The notes under the pieces were generated by a model, which was given only the letters and a program-made list of their open reading frames with translations, did no database searches and had not been told where the DNA came from. From assembly GCA_029248745.1 (NCBI GenBank), contig JAQWIT010000010.1:1-64000 (forward strand): a DNA stretch of 64,000 nt. Reading direction: 5' to 3'. Both the position numbers and the translations under genes were made by a program. Shown in pieces: positions 1 to 7,832 of the stretch. The stretch is from Gammaproteobacteria bacterium (lineage in GTDB: Bacteria; Pseudomonadota; Gammaproteobacteria; Nitrosococcales; Methylophagaceae). The first letter of the stretch is position 1. Each line of letters starts with the position of its first letter.

Positions 1-227
1 GGTGCATGAAGGCAAACAGAAACATGACCGTCTGCCTTGGCAATGCGTTGGCCTTTTAATACGGTATCGCCTACCTCGACGATGGGTACGGCAGCGGCAC
101 CGATATGCTGTTGCAATGGTAAAACGAGCTTTTTACTTAGCGGTGCTTTGCGAATAGGGAGTTGTGTTGAACGGTTTTTTTGGCCATTTAAGACTAAGCC
201 ACCTGGAAATGAACCTAATTGCCTCAT
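1..227 (-). CDS. rnfC: Electron transport complex subunit RnfC (N-terminal part)
   Basis: RnfC is the soluble NADH-binding subunit of the membrane Rnf complex, which couples NADH/ferredoxin electron transfer to ion movement. The window holds only the first 75 or so codons; the gene runs off the left edge. The start reads [11 protein letters not shown], followed by a stretch with '[11 protein letters not shown]' and '[11 protein letters not shown]', which is the conserved RnfC N-terminal barrel-sandwich-type region before its FMN/NADH and 4Fe-4S parts. The ATG (227-225) overlaps the rnfB stop by four bases (ATGA), so the two genes are translationally coupled in an rnfA-rnfB-rnfC operon. Identification is firm; integrity beyond the edge cannot be judged. 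Confidence 0.9.
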   Translation of the reverse strand, partial: MRQLGSFPGGLVLNGQKNRSTQLPIRKAPLSKKLVLPLQQHIGAAAVPIVEVGDTVLKGQRIAKADGHVSVCLHA

Positions 228-784
228 GTTGGTGTCACCTGTTTAGGTGTTGGTTCATTTGGGTCTGGCCAGCACCAGTTATTTGGGCTAATCGGGACTT
301 CAACCATGTCAATACAATCAACTGGACAAGGCGGCAAGCAGAGATCACAGCCGGTGCATTCATCAGCAATGACGGTATGCATTTGTTTAGCAGCACCGAG
401 TATAGCGTCGACAGGACAAGCTTGGATACAAAGTGTACATCCTATGCAACGTTGTTCATCAATTACAGCTAAGGTTTTTGTTTGTTCGACACCACATTTT
501 TCATCAAGCGGTTTGACATCAACTTCTAATAAATTGGCAAGTGCTTGGATAGTGGCTTCACCGCCAGGAGGGCATCGATTGATATCGACTTCACCTTCAG
601 CGATGGATTCAGCATAGGGACGACAGCCTGCGAAACTGCATTGGCCACACTGTGTTTGTGGCAATAGTTTGTCAATTTGTTCAACAATTGGATCGCCTTC
701 GACTTTAAAGCGTAATGAGGCAAAGCCGAGTAATAGACCGAAGATAAGGGCGAGGACTGTGATTGCGAGGATGGCTGTTAACAT
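224..784 (-). CDS. rnfB: Electron transport complex subunit RnfB (ferredoxin subunit)
   Basis: RnfB carries electrons through iron-sulfur clusters in the Rnf complex. The 186-residue protein has one N-terminal membrane anchor (about residues 3-24). A first cluster-binding set follows at Cys46, Cys49, Cys54 and Cys71. Two ferredoxin-type CxxCxxCxxxCP motifs then begin at Cys113 and Cys143. Length and motif order match the gammaproteobacterial RnfB family. It starts two bases after rnfA ends and overlaps rnfC, so the three form one operon. Nothing is truncated and all cluster cysteines are present. Confidence 0.96.
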   Translation of the reverse strand: MLTAILAITVLALIFGLLLGFASLRFKVEGDPIVEQIDKLLPQTQCGQCSFAGCRPYAESIAEGEVDINRCPPGGEATIQALANLLEVDVKPLDEKCGVEQTKTLAVIDEQRCIGCTLCIQACPVDAILGAAKQMHTVIADECTGCDLCLPPCPVDCIDMVEVPISPNNWCWPDPNEPTPKQVTPT

Positions 785-786
785 AT

Positions 787-1368
787 CTAAACTTTGACGA
801 GCCCAGTAAAGCCCATAAATGCCATAGACATAAGCCCAGCAGTAATCAGGCTAATGGCGGTACCTTGGAAAGGGGCAGGCACATCGGAGACGGCAAGTCT
901 TTCTCGCATAGCAGCAAAGATAATCAATACAGCTGAAAAACCAATGGCTGCCCCAAAGCCATATAGCGCAGATTCAATAAAACCATGTTGTTGTTGAACG
1001 TTAAGTAAAGCGACACCCAACACAGCGCAGTTAGTAGTGATTAGGGGTAGGAATATGCCTAAGACTTGATACAACAAAGGACTGGTTTTATGTACCACTA
1101 GTTCGGTAAATTGGACAACAACTGCAATGACGAAGATAAAGCTAATTGTTCGTAAGAATTCTATTTCAAGTGGTATGAGTAGATATTCGTTAACGAGGTA
1201 ACTAGTGAGTGATGATAGTGTTAGTACGAAGGTTGTCGCGAGGCCCATTCCGAGAGCCGTCTCAAGTTTGCGTGAGACACCCATAAAAGGGCACAAGCCT
1301 AAGAATTTAACTAGGACTATGTTATTGACTAGAATGGTACTCACCAAGATGAGGGCATAATCTGCCAT
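787..1368 (-). CDS. rnfA: Electron transport complex subunit RnfA
   Basis: RnfA is an integral membrane subunit of the Rnf complex, homologous to NqrE. The 193-residue protein is hydrophobic throughout, with about six predicted helices. It has the family features '[18 protein letters not shown]' near the N-terminus and '[10 protein letters not shown]' in the middle, which include the conserved cysteines thought to bind an intramembrane iron centre in RnfA/RnfD-type proteins. It is the first gene of the minus-strand rnfABC operon visible here. A TATAAT-like element lies about 80 bases upstream. Confidence 0.96.
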   Translation of the reverse strand: MADYALILVSTILVNNIVLVKFLGLCPFMGVSRKLETALGMGLATTFVLTLSSLTSYLVNEYLLIPLEIEFLRTISFIFVIAVVVQFTELVVHKTSPLLYQVLGIFLPLITTNCAVLGVALLNVQQQHGFIESALYGFGAAIGFSAVLIIFAAMRERLAVSDVPAPFQGTAISLITAGLMSMAFMGFTGLVKV

Positions 1369-1444
1369 GCAATAACCTACTAAATTAATCGGAAATACGA
1401 TGATGTAAGCGTTTGGAGCTTATGTACACTTATTTAACTTATTA

Positions 1445-1475
1445 ATTATAGCCGATTTTTGGGTGTTTCTGAAAC
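1445..1475 (-). promoter_or_regulatory. Candidate promoter of the rnfABC operon
   Basis: On the minus strand a perfect TATAAT (complement of 1445-1450) lies about 80 bases upstream of the rnfA ATG. Only weak -35 matches lie 17-18 bases further upstream. Support is the -10 match and its position alone. Confidence 0.35.
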
Positions 1476-1498
1476 TCCCAATGTCTGTAGGTTTAGTG

Positions 1499-2563
1499 TT
1501 ATTTTACTTGCTGTTGACGTCGGTCACGAACGGCTTGTGCTAATTCGTGGAGTAATGGCTCGGTGTTGTCCCATGCCATGCAAGCATCAGTGATACTTTG
1601 ACCATAGACAAGTTTTTTCCCTGACTCTTGATTTTGACGGCCAGCTACCAAGTTACTTTCTAACATGAGTCCCATAATGCGATTTTCGCCTTCGGAAAGT
1701 TGCTGTGCAATATCATGGCAAACCGTTTCTTGTTGGATATGATTTTTACCACTATTTGCATGGCTGCAATCGATCATAAAACGTGCTGCTTGTCCTGATA
1801 GGCCTATTTGTTCTGCAGTGGTCTGAACACTTTCTGCATCGTAGTTTGGCTTTTTGCCACCGCGTAAAATGACATGACAATCTGAATTTCCAGTAGTGGA
1901 GAAAATAGCAGATTGTCCTTCACGTGTGAGTGACATAAAGTGATGCGGCTTTGAAGCTGATATGCAGGCGTCAATAGCAATTTGTAGGCCACCATCAGTT
2001 GCGTTTTTAAAGCCAACAGGACAGGATAGACCTGATGCCAGTTCACGGTGTGCTTGGCTTTCTGTCGTACGTGCACCTATAGCACCCCAAGAGATAAGGT
2101 CTGAAATATATTGTGGACTGATGAGGTCTAAGTATTCTGTTGCGGCAGGGATATGTGATTCTGCTAAGTCGAGTAATAGCTTGCGTGCGAAGTGAAGACC
2201 ATCATTAATTTTGAAGCTGCCATCTAGGTAGGGATCGTTAATTAGACCTTTCCACCCCACTACCGAACGTGGTTTTTCAAAGTAGACTCGCATGATGATA
2301 TGGAGTTCATCTTTGAGTTCTGTGATTAGAGGGGCAAGTTTTGCAGCGTATTCACGTGCTGCTTCTGGATCGTGGATAGAACAGGGTCCGACAATGACAA
2401 CTAGTCGATCATCTTCACCCTGAAGGATAGCCTGTGTTTGCGTACGCGCATTAAATATCGTTTCAGAAGCGGCATCGGTGATCGGCAATTCTAGGTGCAA
2501 TTTTGCCGGCGGCAAAACTTCTTGCGTGCCGACAATACGCAAATTATCAGTGCTGTATAGCAT
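1499..2563 (-). CDS. 3-deoxy-7-phosphoheptulonate (DAHP) synthase, class I
   Basis: This enzyme condenses phosphoenolpyruvate with erythrose 4-phosphate, the first step of the shikimate pathway. The 354-residue protein has the class I (AroF/AroG/AroH) signatures: 'VGPCSIHDPEAA' near residue 60, 'RVYFEKPRSVVGWKG' near residue 95, 'GARTTESQAHRELASGL' near residue 170 and 'IDCSHANSGK' near residue 265. Length matches the E. coli isozymes. Which amino acid inhibits it cannot be read with confidence, so no symbol is given. It is a single gene on the minus strand. The 196-base region upstream separates it from the divergent MaoC-type pseudogene and would hold its promoter. Confidence 0.95.
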   Translation of the reverse strand: MLYSTDNLRIVGTQEVLPPAKLHLELPITDAASETIFNARTQTQAILQGEDDRLVVIVGPCSIHDPEAAREYAAKLAPLITELKDELHIIMRVYFEKPRSVVGWKGLINDPYLDGSFKINDGLHFARKLLLDLAESHIPAATEYLDLISPQYISDLISWGAIGARTTESQAHRELASGLSCPVGFKNATDGGLQIAIDACISASKPHHFMSLTREGQSAIFSTTGNSDCHVILRGGKKPNYDAESVQTTAEQIGLSGQAARFMIDCSHANSGKNHIQQETVCHDIAQQLSEGENRIMGLMLESNLVAGRQNQESGKKLVYGQSITDACMAWDNTEPLLHELAQAVRDRRQQQVK

Positions 2564-2759
2564 GGAGCGAGATACTCATGGGTAGTTTATTATCCCTATT
2601 CTACCTGTTGGTGCGGGTTTGATCTATGTTCTATGTCATTACTTTGCTTTGCATTAAGGCTTAATAATTATTGGTACGTTAAATACTGTGTTTTTAAATG
2701 TAATTTGAGTTAATTTATTTAGTGTTTGTCATGCCGTTTTGATGAACAGGAGTTCAAAA

Positions 2760-3435
2760 ATGTCCTTGAAAGGGAATTTACCAAAATATGGTGCAAGTTC
2801 AGAAGAAGCTTCCAGCCTTATAGAGCTTTTAGAATCTAAAATCCGTCATTTACCGACTTCATTCAATGAGAAGGTTATTAATTCTTTTAATACACCTTCC
2901 TATCTGGCTAATTATTTACACTTTTTTGACTCTGAATCACGATAACAAGAGGTTTTTATTCGTGAATGTTTGCCTCTTCAACGAAGTTATTTGCAATTGC
3001 ATAGCACACTGGGTGAAGAGACATTTATTGATGATTGGTTTGAAATTGATCAGGCGTGTATCGATAACTTTGCTGCTGTAACAGGTGATGAGCAGTTGAT
3101 TCAGACTGATCCGGAACGTGCGAAACAGGAACCGCCCTTTAAAACGACTATTTCACAAGGTTTTTAACGTTGGCCTTAATTCCGATATTAATTAAAAGTA
3201 TTGATCCGACTCATTCAGTTTATTCAGGGACGTGATTGGTGGTGAATTATGGCCTCAAAAAAGTCCACTTCCCTTTCCGGTGAAAGTAGGTAAACGAATC
3301 AGAGCGAGATCACGTGTAGTGTCTTTAACACCGATGAAAAGAGGTTTAGAGGTTGTGAGTGAAGTGTCGGTGGAAATTGAAAATAGTACTAGGCTAGCTT
3401 GTGTAGCTGAGCCTGTTGTGCGGTTGTATTTTTAA
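2760..3435 (+). pseudogene. Broken MaoC-like (R-hydratase/dehydratase) gene
   Basis: The first ATG with a good ribosome-binding site (AGGAG at 2748-2752) is at 2760. Translation gives an unfamiliar N-terminal region, then a MaoC hotdog-fold core recognisable from 'DDWFEIDQ', 'FAAVTGDEQLIQTDPERA' and 'TTISQGF', and later 'VKVGKRIRARSRVVSL' and 'VSVEIEN'. The frame is broken at least four times: TAA at 2943-2945, loss of one T in the run at 3161-3165, TGA at 3233-3235, and another -1 shift near 3271-3280. MaoC proteins hydrate or dehydrate acyl-CoA substrates. The lesions are spread along the gene and no single piece keeps a complete fold, so it is scored as a decayed gene. Confidence 0.8.
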
Positions 3436-3563
3436 GGGATTATCGAATAGTTCTCTACTGAGCCAATGATATTCAGGAATGCTGCGGGGTAAATTAATGT
3501 CCACAATGTTTTGATTGAGCCTAACTTTGGTCCCAACAGTTTGTCGCTAACAGAGAATAGCTT

Positions 3564-4031
3564 TTAGAGGACTGCGTCTAGAAAACCGTCTGATGCAACT
3601 TCGACTAAGTCAAAAACATGATCGAAACCATTTTGTCCGCCATAGTATGGGTCGGGCACATTACGTTCATCTTGTTCAGGAGCAAAATCTAAAAATAGTT
3701 TGATTTTATGTTGGTGTTCAGCAGGGCAATCAGCTCTTAGGATATTCGCATTATCAGTATCCATAGCCAGAATATGATCAAAGTGTTCGAAGTCATCGAC
3801 ATTAACTTGACGGGCTCGAAGAGAGTGTAAGTCGACACCACGTTGTTTTGCTGTTTGACTCGCCCGACCATCTGGGCTGTTACCAACATGGTAGGCGTGT
3901 GTGCCTGCAGAATCGATTAAAAATCTATCACTTAGCTGCCTATCTTCGAGTAATTTATTGAATACACCTTCAGCAGTGGGTGATCGACAGATATTGCCCA
4001 TGCAGACAAAGAGTACTTTTATTTGACTCAT
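3564..4031 (-). CDS. Low-molecular-weight protein-tyrosine-phosphatase family protein
   Basis: The 155-residue protein is a complete member of the LMW phosphatase family. The P-loop C-x5-R runs from Cys10 to Arg16 (CMGNICR) followed by S-P, and the general acid is Asp127 in 'VPDPYYGG'. There is no signal peptide, so it is cytoplasmic. The gene lies 14 bases downstream of the fructosamine-kinase-family gene on the same strand, so the two form an operon. Members of this family act on phosphotyrosine proteins. Some that neighbour bacterial fructosamine-kinase homologues are known to dephosphorylate ribulosamine 5-phosphate or erythrulosamine 4-phosphate. The context favours that small-molecule/deglycation role, but this is inference. 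Confidence 0.93.
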   Translation of the reverse strand: MSQIKVLFVCMGNICRSPTAEGVFNKLLEDRQLSDRFLIDSAGTHAYHVGNSPDGRASQTAKQRGVDLHSLRARQVNVDDFEHFDHILAMDTDNANILRADCPAEHQHKIKLFLDFAPEQDERNVPDPYYGGQNGFDHVFDLVEVASDGFLDAVL

Positions 4032-4045
4032 GTGAGTGTGATTCC

Positions 4046-4927
4046 TTAAGTTTTAGAGAGTAATTGGTCAAGCATATTATCGGCTTGATTGACATAGCTA
4101 CCGCCAAATAGGTTTACGTGGTTTAGAATGTGATAGAGATTATAAAGGATTTTTCGAGCTGAATAGCCAGGGTCTAAAGGAAAATTTGCATCGTAACTTT
4201 CATAAAAGGCTGGGCTGAACCCGCCAAATAATTCTGTCATTGCGATATCGGTTTCTCTATCACCATAATAACAAGCCGGATCATAAATGATAGGTTTGCC
4301 GTTAGGGTCTGTAGCGGCATTGCCACCCCATAAGTCACCGTGGAGCAGTGATGGTTTAGCCTGATAGCCTTCAAAGAAAGCAGGTAGACTTTCGATGAGA
4401 TGCTGGCCTTTATCTTGTAGCTGTTTTCCATAGCCGTTTTGTTGGAGAAAGGTCAACTGTTCTTGCAGGCGGTGTTGTTGCCAAAAATGTAGCCAGTCTT
4501 GTTCGCGTGGATTATATTGTGGTGTGCTGCCAATTGTATTATCGATATGCCAACCGAAAAACGGTTGTTCTACTTGATGGAGTTGAGCTAATTGTTCGCC
4601 AAATATACGACTTGATGTGATATCGAAGGATTGGCAGGGAATATATTCAAGGACGAGGTAACTATCTTGTTGTGTTTGACCAAAACAAATGACACTAGGA
4701 ATGCGCAAACACTGCATAGTAGCTAGCTCATTAAGGCCTTGAGCTTCAGCTTCAAACATGGCTTCTCTATCAGGGGTGTTGAGCTTAACAAAATAGGCAT
4801 GGTCATGATTACTTAAGTGATAAGCTGCATTAATGCCACCACCACTGATGGCTCTGTGATTGAATTCTTTGAAAACATGCCCAGTGATTTGTTGAATATG
4901 TTCTACAATTGCATCGAAGTTGGTCAT
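4046..4927 (-). CDS. Fructosamine-3-kinase family protein (probable ribulosamine/erythrulosamine 3-kinase)
   Basis: The 293-residue protein is a full-length FN3K-family kinase with an aminoglycoside-phosphotransferase fold. A lysine in 'YFVKLN' (Lys48) fits ATP binding, the catalytic loop is 'HGDLWGGN' with Asp198, and the metal-binding motif is 'IYDPACYYGDRE' with Asp216. Bacterial members phosphorylate ribulosamines or erythrulosamines on glycated protein, which makes the adduct unstable so that the amine is freed. It is first in an operon with a LMW phosphatase and faces rpiA across 84 bases. AAGGA lies a few bases upstream of its ATG. The family is clear; substrate choice is inferred from context. 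Confidence 0.93.
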   Translation of the reverse strand: MTNFDAIVEHIQQITGHVFKEFNHRAISGGGINAAYHLSNHDHAYFVKLNTPDREAMFEAEAQGLNELATMQCLRIPSVICFGQTQQDSYLVLEYIPCQSFDITSSRIFGEQLAQLHQVEQPFFGWHIDNTIGSTPQYNPREQDWLHFWQQHRLQEQLTFLQQNGYGKQLQDKGQHLIESLPAFFEGYQAKPSLLHGDLWGGNAATDPNGKPIIYDPACYYGDRETDIAMTELFGGFSPAFYESYDANFPLDPGYSARKILYNLYHILNHVNLFGGSYVNQADNMLDQLLSKT

Positions 4928-4943
4928 ACTGTATTCCTTGATG

Positions 4944-4961
4944 TTGAATTCAATTCAATTG
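4944..4961. promoter_or_regulatory. Overlapping palindromes between the FN3K operon and rpiA
   Basis: The 84-base divergent region contains a perfect palindrome TTGAATTCAA (4944-4953) directly followed by CAATTCAATTG (4951-4961), also palindromic around its central base. Such nested symmetry in a short divergent promoter region could be an operator. AT-rich chance symmetry is the alternative. Confidence 0.3.
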
Positions 4962-5011
4962 GGTTCGATAATACTGAATTTCATCGTTTTAGTCTGTAAG
5001 GAGCGTGTCAG

Positions 5012-5698
5012 ATGTTAACAGAGCTCAACGCAAAACAGCGTGTGGCACAGCATGCTGCTGATTTGATAGAAGACGATATGGTTGTTGGTCTCGGTACAGG
5101 GTCAACGGCTAATTATTTCATAGAGGCATTGGCTAAGCGACAAGAAATGGGTTTACGTTGCACGACAGTTGCCAGCTCAGTAGTTAGTACGATTAAGGCG
5201 AAAAGTTTAGGATTGCCACAAATGAGCATGGAACACCTAGATCACATCGATATATATGTGGATGGCGCCGATGAAGTTACTGAAGACAAAACCTTATTAA
5301 AAGGGCGAGGTTCGGATTTAGTTCGTGAAAAATTATTAGCACGTGCCTGTGATGAATTTTATGTGTTGGTTGATCAAAGTAAGCTAGTAACACGTATTGG
5401 CCAACTTTATCCTATTCCTATTGAAGTGATGCCTTTTGCTTGGCAGATGGTGTTGCGAGATTTGGAAGCACTCGGGGGAGAAGGGCAACTTAGGCCGAAT
5501 GCATATGGTGATGGCTTGGCTATGACGTCACATGGTAGTCTGGTTCTAGATATGACATTCGAAAATAGCGATGCCTTAGTTTTGGACACGACATTAAATG
5601 CACTGCCGGGTGTGGTTGAACATGGCATTTTTGCACATTTAGCGACAGCCGTGTTTATTGCAGATGAGTCAGTCGATGTGATTGAGCAACGCCGCTAA
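5012..5698 (+). CDS. rpiA: Ribose-5-phosphate isomerase A
   Basis: RpiA interconverts ribose 5-phosphate and ribulose 5-phosphate in the non-oxidative pentose phosphate pathway. The 228-residue protein has the phosphate-binding 'GLGTGSTA' (about residues 26-33), 'YVDGADEV' (about residues 80-87) with the catalytic acidic residues, and 'KGRGSDLVREKLLA' with the catalytic-site lysine region. Length is usual for bacterial RpiA. AAGGAG (about 4999-5004) precedes the ATG at good spacing. It is divergent from the FN3K/LMW phosphatase operon, whose probable substrates arise when ribose 5-phosphate glycates proteins. Confidence 0.97.
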   Translation: MLTELNAKQRVAQHAADLIEDDMVVGLGTGSTANYFIEALAKRQEMGLRCTTVASSVVSTIKAKSLGLPQMSMEHLDHIDIYVDGADEVTEDKTLLKGRGSDLVREKLLARACDEFYVLVDQSKLVTRIGQLYPIPIEVMPFAWQMVLRDLEALGGEGQLRPNAYGDGLAMTSHGSLVLDMTFENSDALVLDTTLNALPGVVEHGIFAHLATAVFIADESVDVIEQRR

Positions 5699-5733
5699 GA
5701 AAATGCGCTTAGAGACGTTGCTTTATGCCTTAT

Positions 5734-6240
5734 TTAAAGTTGCTCTAGAATGGTTTCTGCTTTTGAAACACCAAACTCACCAGAACCCTCGACGCCAATA
5801 TATTTAACAAAGCCATCGTCGACAATCATGGCAAAACGGAAACAACGAACGCCCATGCCACCAGCAGTTAAATCACGGTCAAGACCTAGGGCTTTGGTGT
5901 AAATAGCACTACCATCGGCCATCATTCTCACTTTTCTACTGGCTTGGTTATCACGTCCCCATGCTGCCATTACAAAAGCATCGTTGACAGAGAGGCATAA
6001 AATATCATCAACCCCCTTGGCTTTAATTTCATCAGCCAATGCGACATAACCGGGTAAATGTTGTGCAGAGCAGAGCGGGGTAAAGGCACCTGGTACGCCG
6101 AAAATCACAATCTTTTTACCTTTACTCATGGCAATGACGTCTTGTGCTTGCGGGTTGGTTGGGCAGCCGTTAGCTGGATCGAATTCATTACATTCTGTTA
6201 ATTCGCCCGCAGGTAGTGTTTGGCCTACTTCAATGGTCAT
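5734..6240 (-). CDS. Peroxiredoxin, Prx5/AhpE-like thiol peroxidase
   Basis: This 168-residue cytoplasmic peroxiredoxin should reduce hydrogen peroxide and organic hydroperoxides. The active-site segment 'PGAFTPLCSAQHLPGY' carries the peroxidatic cysteine (Cys57) with the family threonine two residues before the final proline-leucine step. 'CLSVNDAFVMAAWG' and 'ALGLDRDLTAGGMG' are typical of the Prx5 subfamily. Extra cysteines at about positions 17 and 26 could act as resolving residues. It converges on rpiA and stands alone on the minus strand. No fused glutaredoxin domain is present, so the reductant must come from elsewhere. Confidence 0.95.
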   Translation of the reverse strand: MTIEVGQTLPAGELTECNEFDPANGCPTNPQAQDVIAMSKGKKIVIFGVPGAFTPLCSAQHLPGYVALADEIKAKGVDDILCLSVNDAFVMAAWGRDNQASRKVRMMADGSAIYTKALGLDRDLTAGGMGVRCFRFAMIVDDGFVKYIGVEGSGEFGVSKAETILEQL

Positions 6241-6394
6241 AATTGATTCCCTATATTTGTTATTCTGAGTGGTCTTGCTGTAATCATAGGTGAAAAAAGC
6301 ACTGAGATAAATAGATCTAGTTGATGTTTTTATCGGATTGAAATCAGTGCTCTAATGTCGGTATGATAGCAGCAACTATTTTTAGGATGTGATC

Positions 6395-7405
6395 ATGACT
6401 GAACAGAAGGTATTACGTTGGGGTATTTTGGGTGCAGCGCGCGTTACCGAACGTTTGATGCCAGCCATTGTTGAGGCTGAAAATGCACGACTAGTCGCGA
6501 TAGCTAGTAGGCGCCCGGGTGCTGCAGCGGAGACTTTGGCGAAATATGCTCCGGATGAACAAGGTGTAGTGGCATTCGATGACCTCGATTCAGTATTGAA
6601 CCATGCTGAGATTGATGCGGTATATTTACCGATGGCAAATGAAGAACACACTGAATGGGCCATTAAAGCGATTGAACAAGGGAAACATGTCTTAATTGAG
6701 AAACCTATGGCGTTATCGGTTGAGGATATTGATACGATTATTGCCGCGGCAGACCAGCATCAAGTGACAGTGATGGAAGGATTTATGTATTGTTTCCATC
6801 CCCAACATGATTATGTAACAGATTTGATTGCGTCAGGTGCTATTGGTGATGTAAGAACGGTCAAAACATGTTTTTCATTTCGAATGAAGCCCGCTCGATT
6901 GTATCGAATAGAGCGAGATATTAATCAAGGTGGTGGTGCAATGTGGGACATTGGTCCTTATGCTATTCATACTGCACGTAAGTGGTTTGAAGGCTTGCCA
7001 AAATCAGCGATGGCTATGGCCAAATTAAATGATTTTGGTGCAGATACTTGTCTAAGTGGTGTGTTGGATTATGATGATGGCCGTTTCGCTCATTTTGATA
7101 TAAGTTTTGAGCGAGCTCGCCGTAGCGAATACGAGATTATTGGTACCTTAGGTGGGATTAAATGCGATACCGTTTGGCAAAACCCTGATAATGCGCCTGT
7201 CATACATTGGTGGACAGATGCAGGGGAACAACATGAAGTCGCTTTACCAGTGGCTAATCATTTTGTGGAAGAAATTAAACACTTCAGTGATTGTGTCTTG
7301 AATGGAAAATCGCCCGCGTTATCGGTTCTAGATGCAAGAGAAAACTGTCAGGTGATTACAGCTGCCTTACGCTCGGTACAGAGCGGCCAAAAAGAAAGGA
7401 TTTAA
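6395..7405 (+). CDS. Gfo/Idh/MocA family NAD(P)-dependent oxidoreductase
   Basis: A 336-residue two-domain dehydrogenase. The N-terminal Rossmann fold shows 'WGILGAARVTERLMP' with the dinucleotide-binding glycines, and the family motif 'EKPMALS' near residue 100 supplies the catalytic-site lysine. The C-terminal alpha/beta domain has 'GGGAMWDIGPYAIHTARKW', usual for sugar or trans-dihydrodiol-type dehydrogenases of this family. The ATG at 6395 is preferred to an upstream GTG because AGGA (6384-6387) is spaced seven bases from it. Substrate cannot be assigned from sequence. Neighbouring genes are unrelated, so context does not help. Confidence 0.92.
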   Translation: MTEQKVLRWGILGAARVTERLMPAIVEAENARLVAIASRRPGAAAETLAKYAPDEQGVVAFDDLDSVLNHAEIDAVYLPMANEEHTEWAIKAIEQGKHVLIEKPMALSVEDIDTIIAAADQHQVTVMEGFMYCFHPQHDYVTDLIASGAIGDVRTVKTCFSFRMKPARLYRIERDINQGGGAMWDIGPYAIHTARKWFEGLPKSAMAMAKLNDFGADTCLSGVLDYDDGRFAHFDISFERARRSEYEIIGTLGGIKCDTVWQNPDNAPVIHWWTDAGEQHEVALPVANHFVEEIKHFSDCVLNGKSPALSVLDARENCQVITAALRSVQSGQKERI

Positions 7406-7422
7406 AGTTAGAGAAACAGGCT

Positions 7423-7656
7423 CTATGCTTTACTGCTAAAAGTTGTACGTCTGTGATCAAATGAGACGTGACGCTCGATTTGCTGTTTGCCATCTTGTGT
7501 TGCTGGCATACGGCTGGAGGGTGTGCGACGGCGTTCTTCAGCAAGAATAGGTGGTTGCTCTTCTTCTGCGATGACTTGAAACCGGACAGCCTTATTTGTC
7601 GAGTTACTCGTAGTGGGTACAGTCGATGTTACAAAATCCCTTGGCATGTTGATCAT
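7423..7656 (-). CDS. Possible small hypothetical protein (77 aa)
   Basis: This reading frame encodes a basic, proline- and glutamate-rich protein with 'VIAEEEQPPILAEERRRTP' in the middle and an Arg/His/Ser-rich tail. It has no membrane segment, signal peptide or motif that I recognise. No convincing ribosome-binding site precedes the ATG. The composition (acidic patch, then basic tail) looks more like a real small protein than a random reading frame, but the region is also open in another frame on the same strand. It could be the remnant of a longer gene. Treat it as unproven. Confidence 0.3.
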   Translation of the reverse strand: MINMPRDFVTSTVPTTSNSTNKAVRFQVIAEEEQPPILAEERRRTPSSRMPATQDGKQQIERHVSFDHRRTTFSSKA

Positions 7657-7775
7657 AAATATGAACCATTTTGTTTTACAGTTAAGTTATCGCCAAAAAA
7701 ACAAAAAGATTTAATTCCATGGTGTTAAAGTTATTCCACTACAATTTTAATGGCTTTACAGACTGTATAAACGCG

Positions 7776-7799
7776 ACTTTTGTCGCAAAAGTGTTTTTT
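7776..7799 (+). terminator. Rho-independent terminator-like hairpin
   Basis: A perfect 7-bp stem, ACTTTTG (7776-7782) and CAAAAGT (7786-7792), with a 3-base loop is followed by G and six T residues on the plus strand. It would end transcription coming from the Gfo/Idh gene or any plus-strand transcript through the gap. Confidence 0.55.
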
Positions 7800-7832
7800 A
7801 GACTTAGAAAAGCTGATTCAAAATGAAACTAT

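Larger units (their letters stand above)
7406..7832. other. 427-base gap with a doubtful small ORF and a terminator
   Basis: Between the Gfo/Idh gene and the radical SAM pseudogene I see one uncertain minus-strand ORF (7423-7656) and one factor-independent terminator-like hairpin on the plus strand (7776-7799). Nothing else in the stretch is recognisable. Confidence 0.5.

Noticed and set aside
7468-7728. Cysteine-rich 86-residue plus-strand frame
   Set aside because: It has no recognisable motif, is out of step with the better minus-strand candidate, and appears to be a shadow in a gene-poor stretch.
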